From DASQEH01 sp035633755 (GTDB lineage Bacteria > Actinomycetota > Actinomycetes > Propionibacteriales > Nocardioidaceae): 64,000 nt of DNA. Positions 56,695 through 64,000 of this stretch are shown piece after piece. Below the pieces are notes generated by a model that saw only the letters and a list, made by a program, of their open reading frames with translations, had not been told where the DNA came from and made no database searches. The position numbers were made by a program, and so were the translations under genes. Where the stretch lies: contig DASQEH010000013.1 of assembly GCA_035633755.1 (NCBI GenBank), positions 24,277-88,276 of the forward strand, written 5' to 3'. How positions within the stretch are numbered: the stretch's first letter is position 1; each line of letters opens with the position of its first letter.

Positions 56695-59166
56695 GTGAAC
56701 GCGCTGCCAAGCCTGACTTCGGACGAGGCGCGTACTCGCGCTGCACTGCTCAGTGTCGAGCGGTACGACATCGAGGTAGACCTGACCGGCCTGGCCGACG
56801 GCAACGTACTGCGGGCGGTGTCACGAATCGAGTTCTCGAGTCGCGATGTCGGGGCGTCCACGTTCGTGGACTGCGCGGCGGATGTGGTGTCGGCGACCCT
56901 CAACGGCCGCTCGCTCACCGGTGTCGCGATCGGGGGCGCCAGGATCCAGCTCGACTCTCTCCAGGAACGCAACACCCTGGTGGTCGAGAGCGTGCAAAGC
57001 TCGACCGAGCAGGGCACCGGGGTTCATCGGTCCGTGGACGCAACTGACAACGAGGTCTACGTGTGGACGTCGTTCGAGCCCGATGAGGCTCGACGAGCCT
57101 GGGCTTGCTTCGACCAGCCGGACCTCAAGGCGCCCTTCGCCTTCACTGTCACGGCACCCGTGAACTGGCGGGTCGTCAGCAACAGCGACAGCCCGCAATC
57201 CGAGGACCTCGGGGAGTCTCGCCGCTGGGTGTTCCCCGAGACACCCCCGCTGTCGACGTACGTTCCCGTCATCAACGCGGGACCCTTCCACGAGATCCGC
57301 TCCAGCCGCGACGGGTTCGATCTGGGATTGCTGTCGCGTCGCTCACTAGCCACCTTCCTCGACCGTGACGCCGAGGAGCTGTTCGGCCTGACCACCGCAG
57401 GACTGGCGTTCTTCGGCGAGCGTTTCGCGCTGGCGTTCCCCCAACGCAGCTACGACCAGGTCTTCGTCCCGGACATGGGCGGGGCGATGGAGAACTACGG
57501 CTGCGTCACCTACTCCGACGCCTTCATCTACCGGCGAGACCCGTCGCCGAGCGAGCGCGAACTCCGGGCCGAGGTGCTGCTGCACGAGATGGCGCACATG
57601 TGGTTCGGTGACATCGTCACCATGCGTTGGTGGGACGATCTGTGGCTCAACGAGGCATTCGCCGAATGGGCCAGCCACTGGGCCGCCGAGGCCGCCACCG
57701 AGTTCACCGACGCTTGGGCCAGCTTCCTTGCCGACCGCAAGGCGGGCGCCTACCAGGTGGATCGCGGTCCGACTTCGCACCCCATCCGCCAACCCGCTCC
57801 CAGCGTCGCTGTGGCGACGGCCGGCTTCGACCAGATCACCTACATCAAGGGCGCGAGCGTGCTCAAGCAGCTCGTCGCCTACGTCGGCGAGCCGTGCTTC
57901 GTCGAAGGTCTTCGCTCCTACTTCGCTGCGCATGCGTGGGGGAACGCCACCCTCGCCGACCTCATCAGCCACCTCGCCGGGGCGTCCCGTCGAGACCTGA
58001 CAACGTGGACCAAAGGGTGGCTGGAGACGGCCGGTCCTGACACCCTCGCCCTAGAGGCGGCGGAAGGCTCGGACCTCGTCCTGAGGGCAACAGGGCCAGA
58101 TGGCACACCTGCTCGACCGCATCGGCTCGATGTCGGTGTGTACGACCAGCAAGGCGACGCCCTCGTGCGACGGGACCTCCTCGAGGTGCGGGTGGACGGC
58201 GAGGCGGCAGCACTCCCCGAGCTCGGCGACGAAGCCACGCTCGTCCTTATCAACGACAATGACCTGACATTCGCCACCGTGCGCCCCGACGAGTCCGTGA
58301 CCAGGCAGCTACTCGCTCACGCCGCCGCACTGCCCACAGGAACCTCGCGTGCTGTCGCCATGAGCACCCTGTGGGACCTCGTGGTGACCGCCGAGCTGCC
58401 GGCTGCTCGATTCGTCGAGTGCTCCACTGGCGTCGTCGTCAGCGAGCCCGTCGAACCGCTCATCGAGCCGTTCCTACGGCACACCCTCCAGGCCGCCGAG
58501 CTATGGGCTCCGGCCGATCTCCGCGACACGCTGCTGCACTCCATCGCCGAAGCCTGCCTGCACGTCGTCGAGCACGGCGGCGCGCGCCGACTCGTGGCGC
58601 TGCGGGCGCTGGCTCGATCGGCGGTCACCGAGGACCATTTCACCGCCCTACACGAGGGGGCCGACGGCGACATCGACCTGCAATGGCGCACTCTGACCCG
58701 CCTTGCCGCGCTCGGGCGGATGGAGCGAGAAGCTGTCGACGACGTGCGGAGCCGTGACCGTGACCCAGACGCCTGGGTGCGAGCGCTCGGCGTCGAGGCC
58801 GCACAGCCCGACCCCGCCGCCAAGGAGTCGGTCTGGCGGGCCGCGATGGAGGAGCACAAGGTGCCGGTCGGGTCTCTGTTCGCGTTGGCTGCCGCGTTCT
58901 GGCAACCGTCGCAGGCCGACGTCCTCGCACCGTTCTCCGACCGCTACCTCGCGGCGCTACCTGGGTTGGCCGGCGCGGGCATGATCCCCGCAATGGCGAA
59001 GGCGTCGGCGATGTACCCGATCGTGGCCGGCACAGACTTCATTGATCGAGTGGCTGCCGTGGCGTCATCGTCGGTGGTCAGCCCAGTGGTCGCCAACCGT
59101 GTGCTGGAGCGGACCGAGCTCCTCAGGTCCATGGTGGCCGCTAGAAACCTCGCCGAGTCGCCGTAG
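56695..59166 (+). CDS. Aminopeptidase N (M1 family), copy 2
   Basis: An 823-residue M1 aminopeptidase paralogous to the divergent copy. It has the canonical GAMEN motif (MGGAMENYGCVTYSD) and zinc site HEMAHMWFGDIVTMRWWDDLWLNEAFAEW. The C-terminal domain is shorter than in copy 1. The GTG at 56695 is preceded by CGGAGAG; an open frame to 56515 overlaps copy 1 and is rejected. Clear divergence between the copies in all but the active-site regions suggests different peptide preferences. Confidence 0.92.
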   Translation: MNALPSLTSDEARTRAALLSVERYDIEVDLTGLADGNVLRAVSRIEFSSRDVGASTFVDCAADVVSATLNGRSLTGVAIGGARIQLDSLQERNTLVVESVQSSTEQGTGVHRSVDATDNEVYVWTSFEPDEARRAWACFDQPDLKAPFAFTVTAPVNWRVVSNSDSPQSEDLGESRRWVFPETPPLSTYVPVINAGPFHEIRSSRDGFDLGLLSRRSLATFLDRDAEELFGLTTAGLAFFGERFALAFPQRSYDQVFVPDMGGAMENYGCVTYSDAFIYRRDPSPSERELRAEVLLHEMAHMWFGDIVTMRWWDDLWLNEAFAEWASHWAAEAATEFTDAWASFLADRKAGAYQVDRGPTSHPIRQPAPSVAVATAGFDQITYIKGASVLKQLVAYVGEPCFVEGLRSYFAAHAWGNATLADLISHLAGASRRDLTTWTKGWLETAGPDTLALEAAEGSDLVLRATGPDGTPARPHRLDVGVYDQQGDALVRRDLLEVRVDGEAAALPELGDEATLVLINDNDLTFATVRPDESVTRQLLAHAAALPTGTSRAVAMSTLWDLVVTAELPAARFVECSTGVVVSEPVEPLIEPFLRHTLQAAELWAPADLRDTLLHSIAEACLHVVEHGGARRLVALRALARSAVTEDHFTALHEGADGDIDLQWRTLTRLAALGRMEREAVDDVRSRDRDPDAWVRALGVEAAQPDPAAKESVWRAAMEEHKVPVGSLFALAAAFWQPSQADVLAPFSDRYLAALPGLAGAGMIPAMAKASAMYPIVAGTDFIDRVAAVASSSVVSPVVANRVLERTELLRSMVAARNLAESP

Positions 59167-59189
59167 GGACCTTTGTCGCCGTAGGGACC
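59157..59189 (+). repeat. 15-bp direct repeat at the end of aminopeptidase copy 2
   Basis: GTCGCCGTAGGGACC occurs at 59157-59171 and 59175-59189, an 18-bp period. The first copy contains the TAG stop of the aminopeptidase gene. The repeat lies in the short gap before the convergent membrane-protein gene; function is unknown. Confidence 0.8.
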
Positions 59190-59211
59190 GTTATACGTTC
59201 TGGGCTCCGCC

Positions 59212-59652
59212 TCACCGGCGAGACGAGGTGTCCGTCGACTCCGTGCCGTCGTCGCGCCCACGGTCCGGCGAGGTGTCCGTGGCGTCGGTGTCGGGGTCGA
59301 TGGTATCGGCGTGGTGAAGGCGCTCGTCCACCTCTTCGCGCGACTGGGTGGCGGTTCTGTCCCGCTCGTATGCCTCCGCCTCCAACCGCTCGGCTTGGGC
59401 AGCGTGGACGTCGGCCTCTGCACGCGCCTTGCGGGCGGTGGCTTCCATCTCGGCGGCTTCGGCCTCCTGCCGTCGAACCGTCGTGGCACTGTGCTCGGAC
59501 GCCTCTTGGCGAATGCTGTGCGCCTCGGAGCGCTGCTTTTCCAGATTGCGCTCCTTGCTCTTGCGTGAAGCCATTACGGCGGCAGCAATGAGAGCCAGCA
59601 GAACCAGTATTCCTATTACCACCCAGACCACGGTTGAATCTTCCACAGTCAT
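59212..59652 (-). CDS. Small membrane protein with coiled-coil tail
   Basis: A 146-residue protein with one N-terminal membrane helix (VVWVVIGILVLLALIAAAVMA), a basic stop-transfer segment (SRKSKERNLEK) and a long charged coiled coil (residues ~50-115) with Ala/Glu/Arg heptads. A disordered acidic Asp/Thr/Ser tail follows. ATG at 59652 is my choice; a GTG two codons later has better ribosome-binding spacing, and a TTG at 59694 is also possible. No function is recognised. Confidence 0.7.
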   Translation of the reverse strand: MTVEDSTVVWVVIGILVLLALIAAAVMASRKSKERNLEKQRSEAHSIRQEASEHSATTVRRQEAEAAEMEATARKARAEADVHAAQAERLEAEAYERDRTATQSREEVDERLHHADTIDPDTDATDTSPDRGRDDGTESTDTSSRR

Positions 59653-59784
59653 CTCCCTATTCAATTCTGCATTGGAGTGTGATTCTAGGCTCAAGGCGAC
59701 CTCTTATGTTCCTTTTCTTCAATGCCTTCGCGGCTGCACTTCGGGCCGTCTGCGACAAGACGTCCCGGATGACAAGATGAACGC

Positions 59785-61209
59785 ATGCAGGAGATCGAGA
59801 TCGCCGACCGTCCACTGGAACAGTTGCTGGGCCTGGTGTCAGCCGAACGACGCAGGCTCCTCGAGGAGAGGCTGGCCAGTGCCGGGAAGCTCCTTGACGG
59901 CAGGACCGTCTGGAATGTCAACGCCACCGCGCACGGTGGAGGCGTGGCCGAGATGCTTCCCGCACTGCTGGGGTACTGCCGCGGAGTCGGCCTCGACATG
60001 CGCTGGCTGGTGCTGTCCGGTGACCCGGATTTCTTCGCCATCACCAAGCGTGTTCACAACCACCTGCACGGGGTCAGCGGGGACGGTGGTCCCCTAGGCG
60101 AAGACGAGCACACTCACTTCGATGCCGTACTGAGAAGTGCCGCGAATGACGTATCAGCTCATGTGCGCTCCGGCGATGTCGTCATTCTCCATGACCCGCA
60201 GACAGTCGGGTTGGTCAATGCAGTGCGCGCCTGCGGCGCTCGTGCTGTTTGGCGCTGTCATATCGGCCGCGACGACAGCAACGACCTCACCGACCTCGGG
60301 TGGTTGTTCCTGCGTCCCTATCTCGAGGAAGCCGACTTCTTCGTGTTCTCGCGCAGGGAGTACGTCCCAGACTGGGTGCCGGAGGAACGCACCCGCATCA
60401 TCGCTCCCTCCATCGACCCTTTCACGGTGAAGAACCGTGAGCTTGCTCCGGCCAGTGTCAGCGGCGCCTTGACGCAGGCCCGGCTCGTTGCTTCTGACGC
60501 CGTCGGGGGCGACGCATCCTTTCGGCGCGAGGACGGATCAACCGAGCAGGTGCGCGCGCACCGTGACTTGATCTATGGCGGCGGACCCGCTCCCTCGTCG
60601 GACGCCAAGCTGGTGATCCAGGTGAGTCGCTGGGACCGCCTCAAGGACATGGCCGGCGTCCTCTCCGGCTTCGTCAAAGCCGTGGACGAGTTGCCGAACG
60701 GGTCGCACCTGATGCTTGTCGGGCCCGAGGTGGCGGGCGTCAGCGACGACCCTGAGGGCGCAGAGGTGTATGCCGAGTGCCAGCAACAGTGGCGGGAACT
60801 GCCGGAGGAAATGCAGCAGCGCGTCCATCTGGTGTGCCTGCCGATGGACGACGGTGAGGAGAATGCCCACCTCGTCAACGCGCTTCAGCACCACGCGACC
60901 GTTGTCGTGCAGAAGAGCCTGGTCGAGGGTTTCGGGCTCACGGTGACCGAAGCGATGTGGAAGGGGCGCCCGCTGGTGGCGTCCGCGATCGGCGGCATCC
61001 CAGATCAGATCGAGGACGGCCGCGACGGTCTCCTGCTGAACGACCCTGAGGACCTCGGCGAGTTCGGCTCGGCACTTGCCAAGGTGCTACACGATCACGA
61101 GTCGGCGGCGCGCCTCGGGAAGGCGGCCAAGGCTCGCGTCCGCGAAGGCTTCTTGCCCGACCGGCACCTTCTGCAGTATCTGGAAATGCTTGACGCTCTG
61201 GTTACCTGA
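59785..61209 (+). CDS. TreT-like GT4 glycosyltransferase (trehalose synthase)
   Basis: A 474-residue glycosyltransferase. The N-terminal WNVNATAHGGGVAEMLPALLGYCRGVGLDMRW segment is characteristic of the TreT branch, which makes trehalose from NDP-glucose and glucose. The C-terminal half has the GT4 donor-site pattern: VIQVSRWDRLKDMAGVL and the E-x7-E motif around VEGFGLTVTEAMWKGRPLVAS. Likely cytosolic and involved in osmoprotection or carbon storage. A region of low similarity (~residues 225-265) looks like an insertion. Confidence 0.85.
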   Translation: MQEIEIADRPLEQLLGLVSAERRRLLEERLASAGKLLDGRTVWNVNATAHGGGVAEMLPALLGYCRGVGLDMRWLVLSGDPDFFAITKRVHNHLHGVSGDGGPLGEDEHTHFDAVLRSAANDVSAHVRSGDVVILHDPQTVGLVNAVRACGARAVWRCHIGRDDSNDLTDLGWLFLRPYLEEADFFVFSRREYVPDWVPEERTRIIAPSIDPFTVKNRELAPASVSGALTQARLVASDAVGGDASFRREDGSTEQVRAHRDLIYGGGPAPSSDAKLVIQVSRWDRLKDMAGVLSGFVKAVDELPNGSHLMLVGPEVAGVSDDPEGAEVYAECQQQWRELPEEMQQRVHLVCLPMDDGEENAHLVNALQHHATVVVQKSLVEGFGLTVTEAMWKGRPLVASAIGGIPDQIEDGRDGLLLNDPEDLGEFGSALAKVLHDHESAARLGKAAKARVREGFLPDRHLLQYLEMLDALVT

Positions 61210-61237
61210 GTTCGGCAGGGAGGGTGCTGGTCCAAGC

Positions 61238-62272
61238 TCAGCCCTCAGTCAGCATCTCGACGCGGACACCGAGCAGGCGCACCGCCCGCCCGACGTCGAA
61301 CCGCTCGATGAGCTCGAGCGCGGCGGCTGAGATGCCGTCACCGTCCATCGTGGGCTGGTCCAACGTCAGGCTGCGGGTAGACGTGAAGAACGGTGCGTAG
61401 CGCACTTTCACGCCGACGCGAACCGCGGGTCGCCCCTCCCGGCGGACATCGGCAGCGACACGATCAGCCAGTTGCTGAACCTCGGAACGCACCGCATCCC
61501 AATCGGTCAGGTTGTCCTGGAACGTGGTCTCCCGGCTGCGCCCGCGCGGCACGTACGGAGTCGCATCGACAGGTGACGGATCCACCCCCTGAGCCAGTCG
61601 CCGGTACCACGGTCCCATGGTGGGGCCAAGCTCGAGAGCCAGCTGCTGGGGATCGGCTGCGGCGAGCTCAGCCACAGTGGTGATGCCCGACAGCCCCAGC
61701 CGCTTGGCTGTCTTCTTGCCAATACCCCAGAGGGCACTTGTTGGCCTATCCGCCATGACGTCGTACCAGTTGTCCTCGACGAGGGTGAAGACACCACGTG
61801 GCTTGCCGAAGTCGGTGGCCAGCTTGGCTCGAAGCTTGTTGTCGCCTATTCCCACCGAACTGTGCAGTCCGGTGGCAGTCAGCACCGTCTGCTGCACCTG
61901 TCGCGCGAACGCGTCCGGGTCGTCAGCCGTGATCGCGAGGAACGCCTCATCCCAGCCCAACACCTCGACGACAGCGCCCAAGGACCGCAGCGCCTCCATC
62001 ACCGCGCTCGACGCCTCCTCGTATGCCGGCCCATCAACCGGGAGGAAGACCGCATCGGGGCATTTGCGGACCGCAACCCGCAACGGCATCCCTGACCCGA
62101 CGCCGTACGCGCGGGCCTCATAGGAAGCCGTGGAGACCACGCCTCGCTCGGTCGGGTCGCCACGCCCGCCGACCACGACGGGCAGCCCGGCCAGCTCCGG
62201 GCGGCGTAGGACCTCGACTGCCGCGACGAACTGATCGAGGTCCACGTGCAGCACCCACGGCCTGGTCACCAC
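61238..62272 (-). CDS. dinB: Y-family DNA polymerase (DinB/Pol IV-like)
   Basis: A 344-residue translesion polymerase. Palm acidic motif LHVDLDQFVAAVE, the finger region YEARAYGVGSGMPLRVA and the second acidic motif GWDEAFLAI are present, followed by helix-hairpin-helix (LWGIGKKTAKRLGLSGITTVAELA) and little-finger domains. The C terminus ends without an obvious QLxxF-type clamp-binding peptide (VRVEMLTEG). Start is one of two consecutive GTG codons (62272 or 62269). Longer frame to 62986 is antisense to the phosphatase gene. Confidence 0.92.
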   Translation of the reverse strand: MVTRPWVLHVDLDQFVAAVEVLRRPELAGLPVVVGGRGDPTERGVVSTASYEARAYGVGSGMPLRVAVRKCPDAVFLPVDGPAYEEASSAVMEALRSLGAVVEVLGWDEAFLAITADDPDAFARQVQQTVLTATGLHSSVGIGDNKLRAKLATDFGKPRGVFTLVEDNWYDVMADRPTSALWGIGKKTAKRLGLSGITTVAELAAADPQQLALELGPTMGPWYRRLAQGVDPSPVDATPYVPRGRSRETTFQDNLTDWDAVRSEVQQLADRVAADVRREGRPAVRVGVKVRYAPFFTSTRSLTLDQPTMDGDGISAAALELIERFDVGRAVRLLGVRVEMLTEG

Positions 62273-62341
62273 AACAGTCTGCCGGAATGTGTACCGCCCG
62301 CTAGGGTCGCAGTCTGAGTCGGCACTCCGGAGAGGGGACGT

Positions 62342-63097
62342 ATGCACTACGTAGCGGTCTCGGCGTTGAGCCACGATGGTGTGCAGCGCGAGCACAACGA
62401 AGACAGCCTCGCGCTGGGCCCCTGGACGACATGCGCTGCAACCACCCTCACACCCCAGACGCTGGCCTTCCCGATGGAGAACCCGCTGCTCATCGCAGTG
62501 GCCGACGGCCTCGGCGGGCATCCAGGCGGGGAGCTGGCGAGCACTCTGGTCGTGCAGGAGCTCGCCCGGCTCGCCAACCGGCTGGCCGACGAGACCATGG
62601 TGCGCACGGCCCTCCAGCACGCCAACTCCGCCGTGTACGACGCCGCCGACCGCAACCCACGCAACCAGGGGATGGGGACCACTGTCGCGGGCGTCGTTCT
62701 GGCCGCTGGCAATGTCATCGTGTTCAACGTCGGAGACAGCCGTGTCTATGGCCTGAGCGAGCAGGGTTTGGCACGACTCAGCGTCGACGACAGTCCGCCT
62801 CTGGCGCCAGGTCAGACTACGACGTCCATCGTCACTCAGACCATGGGCGGCAATGCCCACCACACCAGCATCGACCCCCATGTCACGACGCTCCCGCTCG
62901 AGCCGGGGGGCCGCTTCCTCGTGTGCACCGACGGTCTCACCGACGTGATCGCCGAGGACGAGATCGGCGCGATCCTCGGCCGGCACGCTGGGCTTGAGGC
63001 TTCAGTGGAGCTGTGGCGAGCGGCCATGGAGGCCGGCGGTCCGGACAACATCACTCTCGCCGTCGTCGAGGTCACCGACGACGGCAGCGACGACTGA
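62342..63097 (+). CDS. PP2C-family serine/threonine phosphatase
   Basis: A 251-residue metal-dependent phosphatase. Motifs in order: REHNEDSL, VADGLGGHPGGELAS, GMGTTVAGVVL, FNVGDSRVYGL, LVCTDGLTDVI and GGPDNITLAVVEV, giving the metal-binding aspartates. No membrane segment is seen, so it is cytosolic and would oppose Ser/Thr kinases such as PknB-type enzymes, none of which is in the window. GGAGAGGGG precedes the ATG at 62342. Confidence 0.93.
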   Translation: MHYVAVSALSHDGVQREHNEDSLALGPWTTCAATTLTPQTLAFPMENPLLIAVADGLGGHPGGELASTLVVQELARLANRLADETMVRTALQHANSAVYDAADRNPRNQGMGTTVAGVVLAAGNVIVFNVGDSRVYGLSEQGLARLSVDDSPPLAPGQTTTSIVTQTMGGNAHHTSIDPHVTTLPLEPGGRFLVCTDGLTDVIAEDEIGAILGRHAGLEASVELWRAAMEAGGPDNITLAVVEVTDDGSDD

Positions 63098-63163
63098 CGG
63101 CACCTGGACAGCAGACGGTGGCGGGGTTAGTTTCGAGCCATTCCGCTCCTCAGGAGGTGACCA

Positions 63164-63622
63164 ATGACCTCACCAGGCGATGTGGCTCTCCTCAACGACC
63201 CGGTAGCCCAGGAGTTGCTCGTCTCGGCCATCCCGGCACGGCTGGCTTACACGTGGACCGACCACACCCCCAGAGTCGTGCCCATCAACTTCCGATGGAC
63301 AGGTGATGAGATCGCGATGGGCACGCCGCCTCGCGCCCCCAAGCTCAAGGCATTGGCTGCGAATCCGCGCGTCGCCATCACCATCGACGGCAACACCTTT
63401 CCTTACAAGGTGTTGCTCATCCGAGGAGAGGCCCGGGTGGAGATGAAGGACGACGTGGACCCCGACTATGCGCTCGCCGCCGAACGGTACCTCGGTGAAG
63501 AGGCTGGCCGGGCATGGGTGGCGCAACTGCGCGGGCAACCCATGGCGCGGATCGCCGTCCAACCGGACTGGGCAGCCGTCCTCGACTTCGAGACGCGGTT
63601 CCCGAGCGCTTTGACGGCCTAG
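63164..63622 (+). CDS. Pyridoxamine-phosphate-oxidase-fold (PPOX) protein
   Basis: A 152-residue split-barrel flavin- or F420-binding-type protein. RVVPINFRWTGDEIAMGTPPRAPKLKALAANPRVAITIDGN is the typical cofactor-binding region. AGGAGGTGACC lies just before the ATG at 63164. Members reduce or bind varied substrates with FMN or F420; this one cannot be assigned further. Confidence 0.85.
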   Translation: MTSPGDVALLNDPVAQELLVSAIPARLAYTWTDHTPRVVPINFRWTGDEIAMGTPPRAPKLKALAANPRVAITIDGNTFPYKVLLIRGEARVEMKDDVDPDYALAAERYLGEEAGRAWVAQLRGQPMARIAVQPDWAAVLDFETRFPSALTA

Positions 63623-64000
63623 GTCTGCCCGCAAACGTCGTCTCTTTCCTGCCGTCGACGGGCGCGCCGGCGTCGCGCCTGTGTCCTGGCCTGGCCCCGC
63701 TGCCACCTGCCACCTGCCACGACGGTGACGATCACGCTGGCGGCGACACCGTGTGTGCGGCCGGAGCGCCCCGTGTGTGTGGCGGGATCGCCCCGACTTC
63801 GGGGCCGGAGCGCATCGCAGGTGGCTGGAGCGCCCCGCGTGTGTGGCGAGATCGCCCCGCAGGCGTGGCCGGAGCGCCTCTCAGGTGTGGTCACCGTTTC
63901 ACCCGCACAGTGAGACGATGACTCCATGACCACATGCTGCGGGCCCACGCCGCGATCCGGACACCGATGTTTCCGATAATCCGGGTCAGCGGGACACCGT
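63623..64000. other. Terminal gene-free stretch
   Basis: After the PPOX gene no credible coding sequence is seen; short open frames here are repeat-driven and lack ribosome-binding sites. The stretch holds TGCCACC triplets (63701-63719), the GC-rich repeats described separately, and a small stem CCCCG-ACTT-CGGGG (63791-63804) that could terminate the preceding gene. Confidence 0.6.
63751..63890 (+). repeat. Imperfect GC-rich tandem repeats
   Basis: A 36-bp unit beginning GCCGGAGCGCCCCGTGTGTG at 63760-63795 recurs at 63824-63859 with 33 of 36 bases identical, a 64-bp period. Fragments GGCCGGAGCGC recur at ~63803 and ~63868, and GTGTGTG at 63751. It is neither an intact terminator nor a coding repeat with plausible protein; origin and role are unknown. 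Confidence 0.75.

Noticed and set aside
63725..63913. Short plus-strand frame across the terminal repeats
   Set aside because: The translation only mirrors the DNA repeats, there is no ribosome-binding site, and other frames are equally open.
1..64000. tRNA, rRNA, transposase, integrase or prophage signatures
   Set aside because: None was found on reading either strand; no cloverleaf with a TTCRANYC-type arm or recombinase motif could be supported.

Overview
The window is a GC-rich, densely packed actinobacterial chromosome segment. Several things point to Actinobacteria, probably Propionibacteriales/Nocardioidaceae: the coproporphyrin-type heme genes (hemE, hemY/cgoX, hemQ) next to a DUF3000 gene and RNase D, a c-di-AMP (ydaO-type) leader in front of a resuscitation-promoting-factor-like gene, frequent GTG starts, and many 4-bp ATGA gene overlaps. 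The family-level placement is inference. No rRNA, tRNA, CRISPR array, transposase or phage gene was seen.

Layout. 1-453: end of a NuoF-like Fe-S flavoprotein gene and a 3Fe-4S ferredoxin. 612-2641: a secreted six-repeat PLL-type lectin and a convergent sulfotransferase. 2812-9132: an iron-box-controlled operon encoding an Fbp-type iron ABC transporter (lipoprotein, fused permease, ATPase) and a fused adenylation/carrier/membrane-acyltransferase protein. 9209-9924: a separate unit with tandem palindromes, a 65-aa peptide made of three DDDVEGH repeats, a strong hairpin, and a convergent 50-aa zinc-ribbon-like protein. 10085-17853: LigD-type primase-polymerase, MsrB, the heme genes, a DUF4349 lipoprotein, DUF3000 and RNase D. 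17897-27160: Rpf-like protein with its riboswitch, aldo/keto reductase, FUSC-like and DUF1206 membrane proteins, HrpA helicase, and a Na+/H+ antiporter with a UBP-type zinc finger.

27298-41692 looks like a catabolic island: CocE-type alpha/beta hydrolase, two Rieske monooxygenase alpha subunits of the betaine/carnitine type, a TetR regulator, a sarcosine/N-methyltryptophan-oxidase-like flavoenzyme, a complete five-gene peptide ABC importer, and a prolyl-oligopeptidase-family enzyme. I infer uptake of peptides or N-methylated amino compounds, peptide cleavage, and stepwise oxidative N-demethylation. A sharp inverted repeat at 33496-33515 is the likely operator.

41853-64000 is mostly housekeeping and stress functions: M14 carboxypeptidase, RTX-repeat secreted protein, long-chain acyl-CoA dehydrogenase, stand-alone ATP-dependent DNA ligase, two methyltransferases, a DksA-like zinc-finger protein, a coiled-coil protein, a DUF3516-type helicase, an AEC transporter, an aldo/keto reductase, two divergent M1 aminopeptidases, a TreT-like glycosyltransferase, a Y-family polymerase, a PP2C phosphatase and a PPOX-family protein. 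The last ~380 bases hold imperfect GC-rich repeats and no convincing gene.

The best candidates for undescribed biology are the repeat peptide at 9346-9543 with its palindromic control region beside the iron-regulated operon, the unusual adenylation/carrier/acyltransferase fusion in that operon, and the two-Rieske/oxidase/peptide-importer island.
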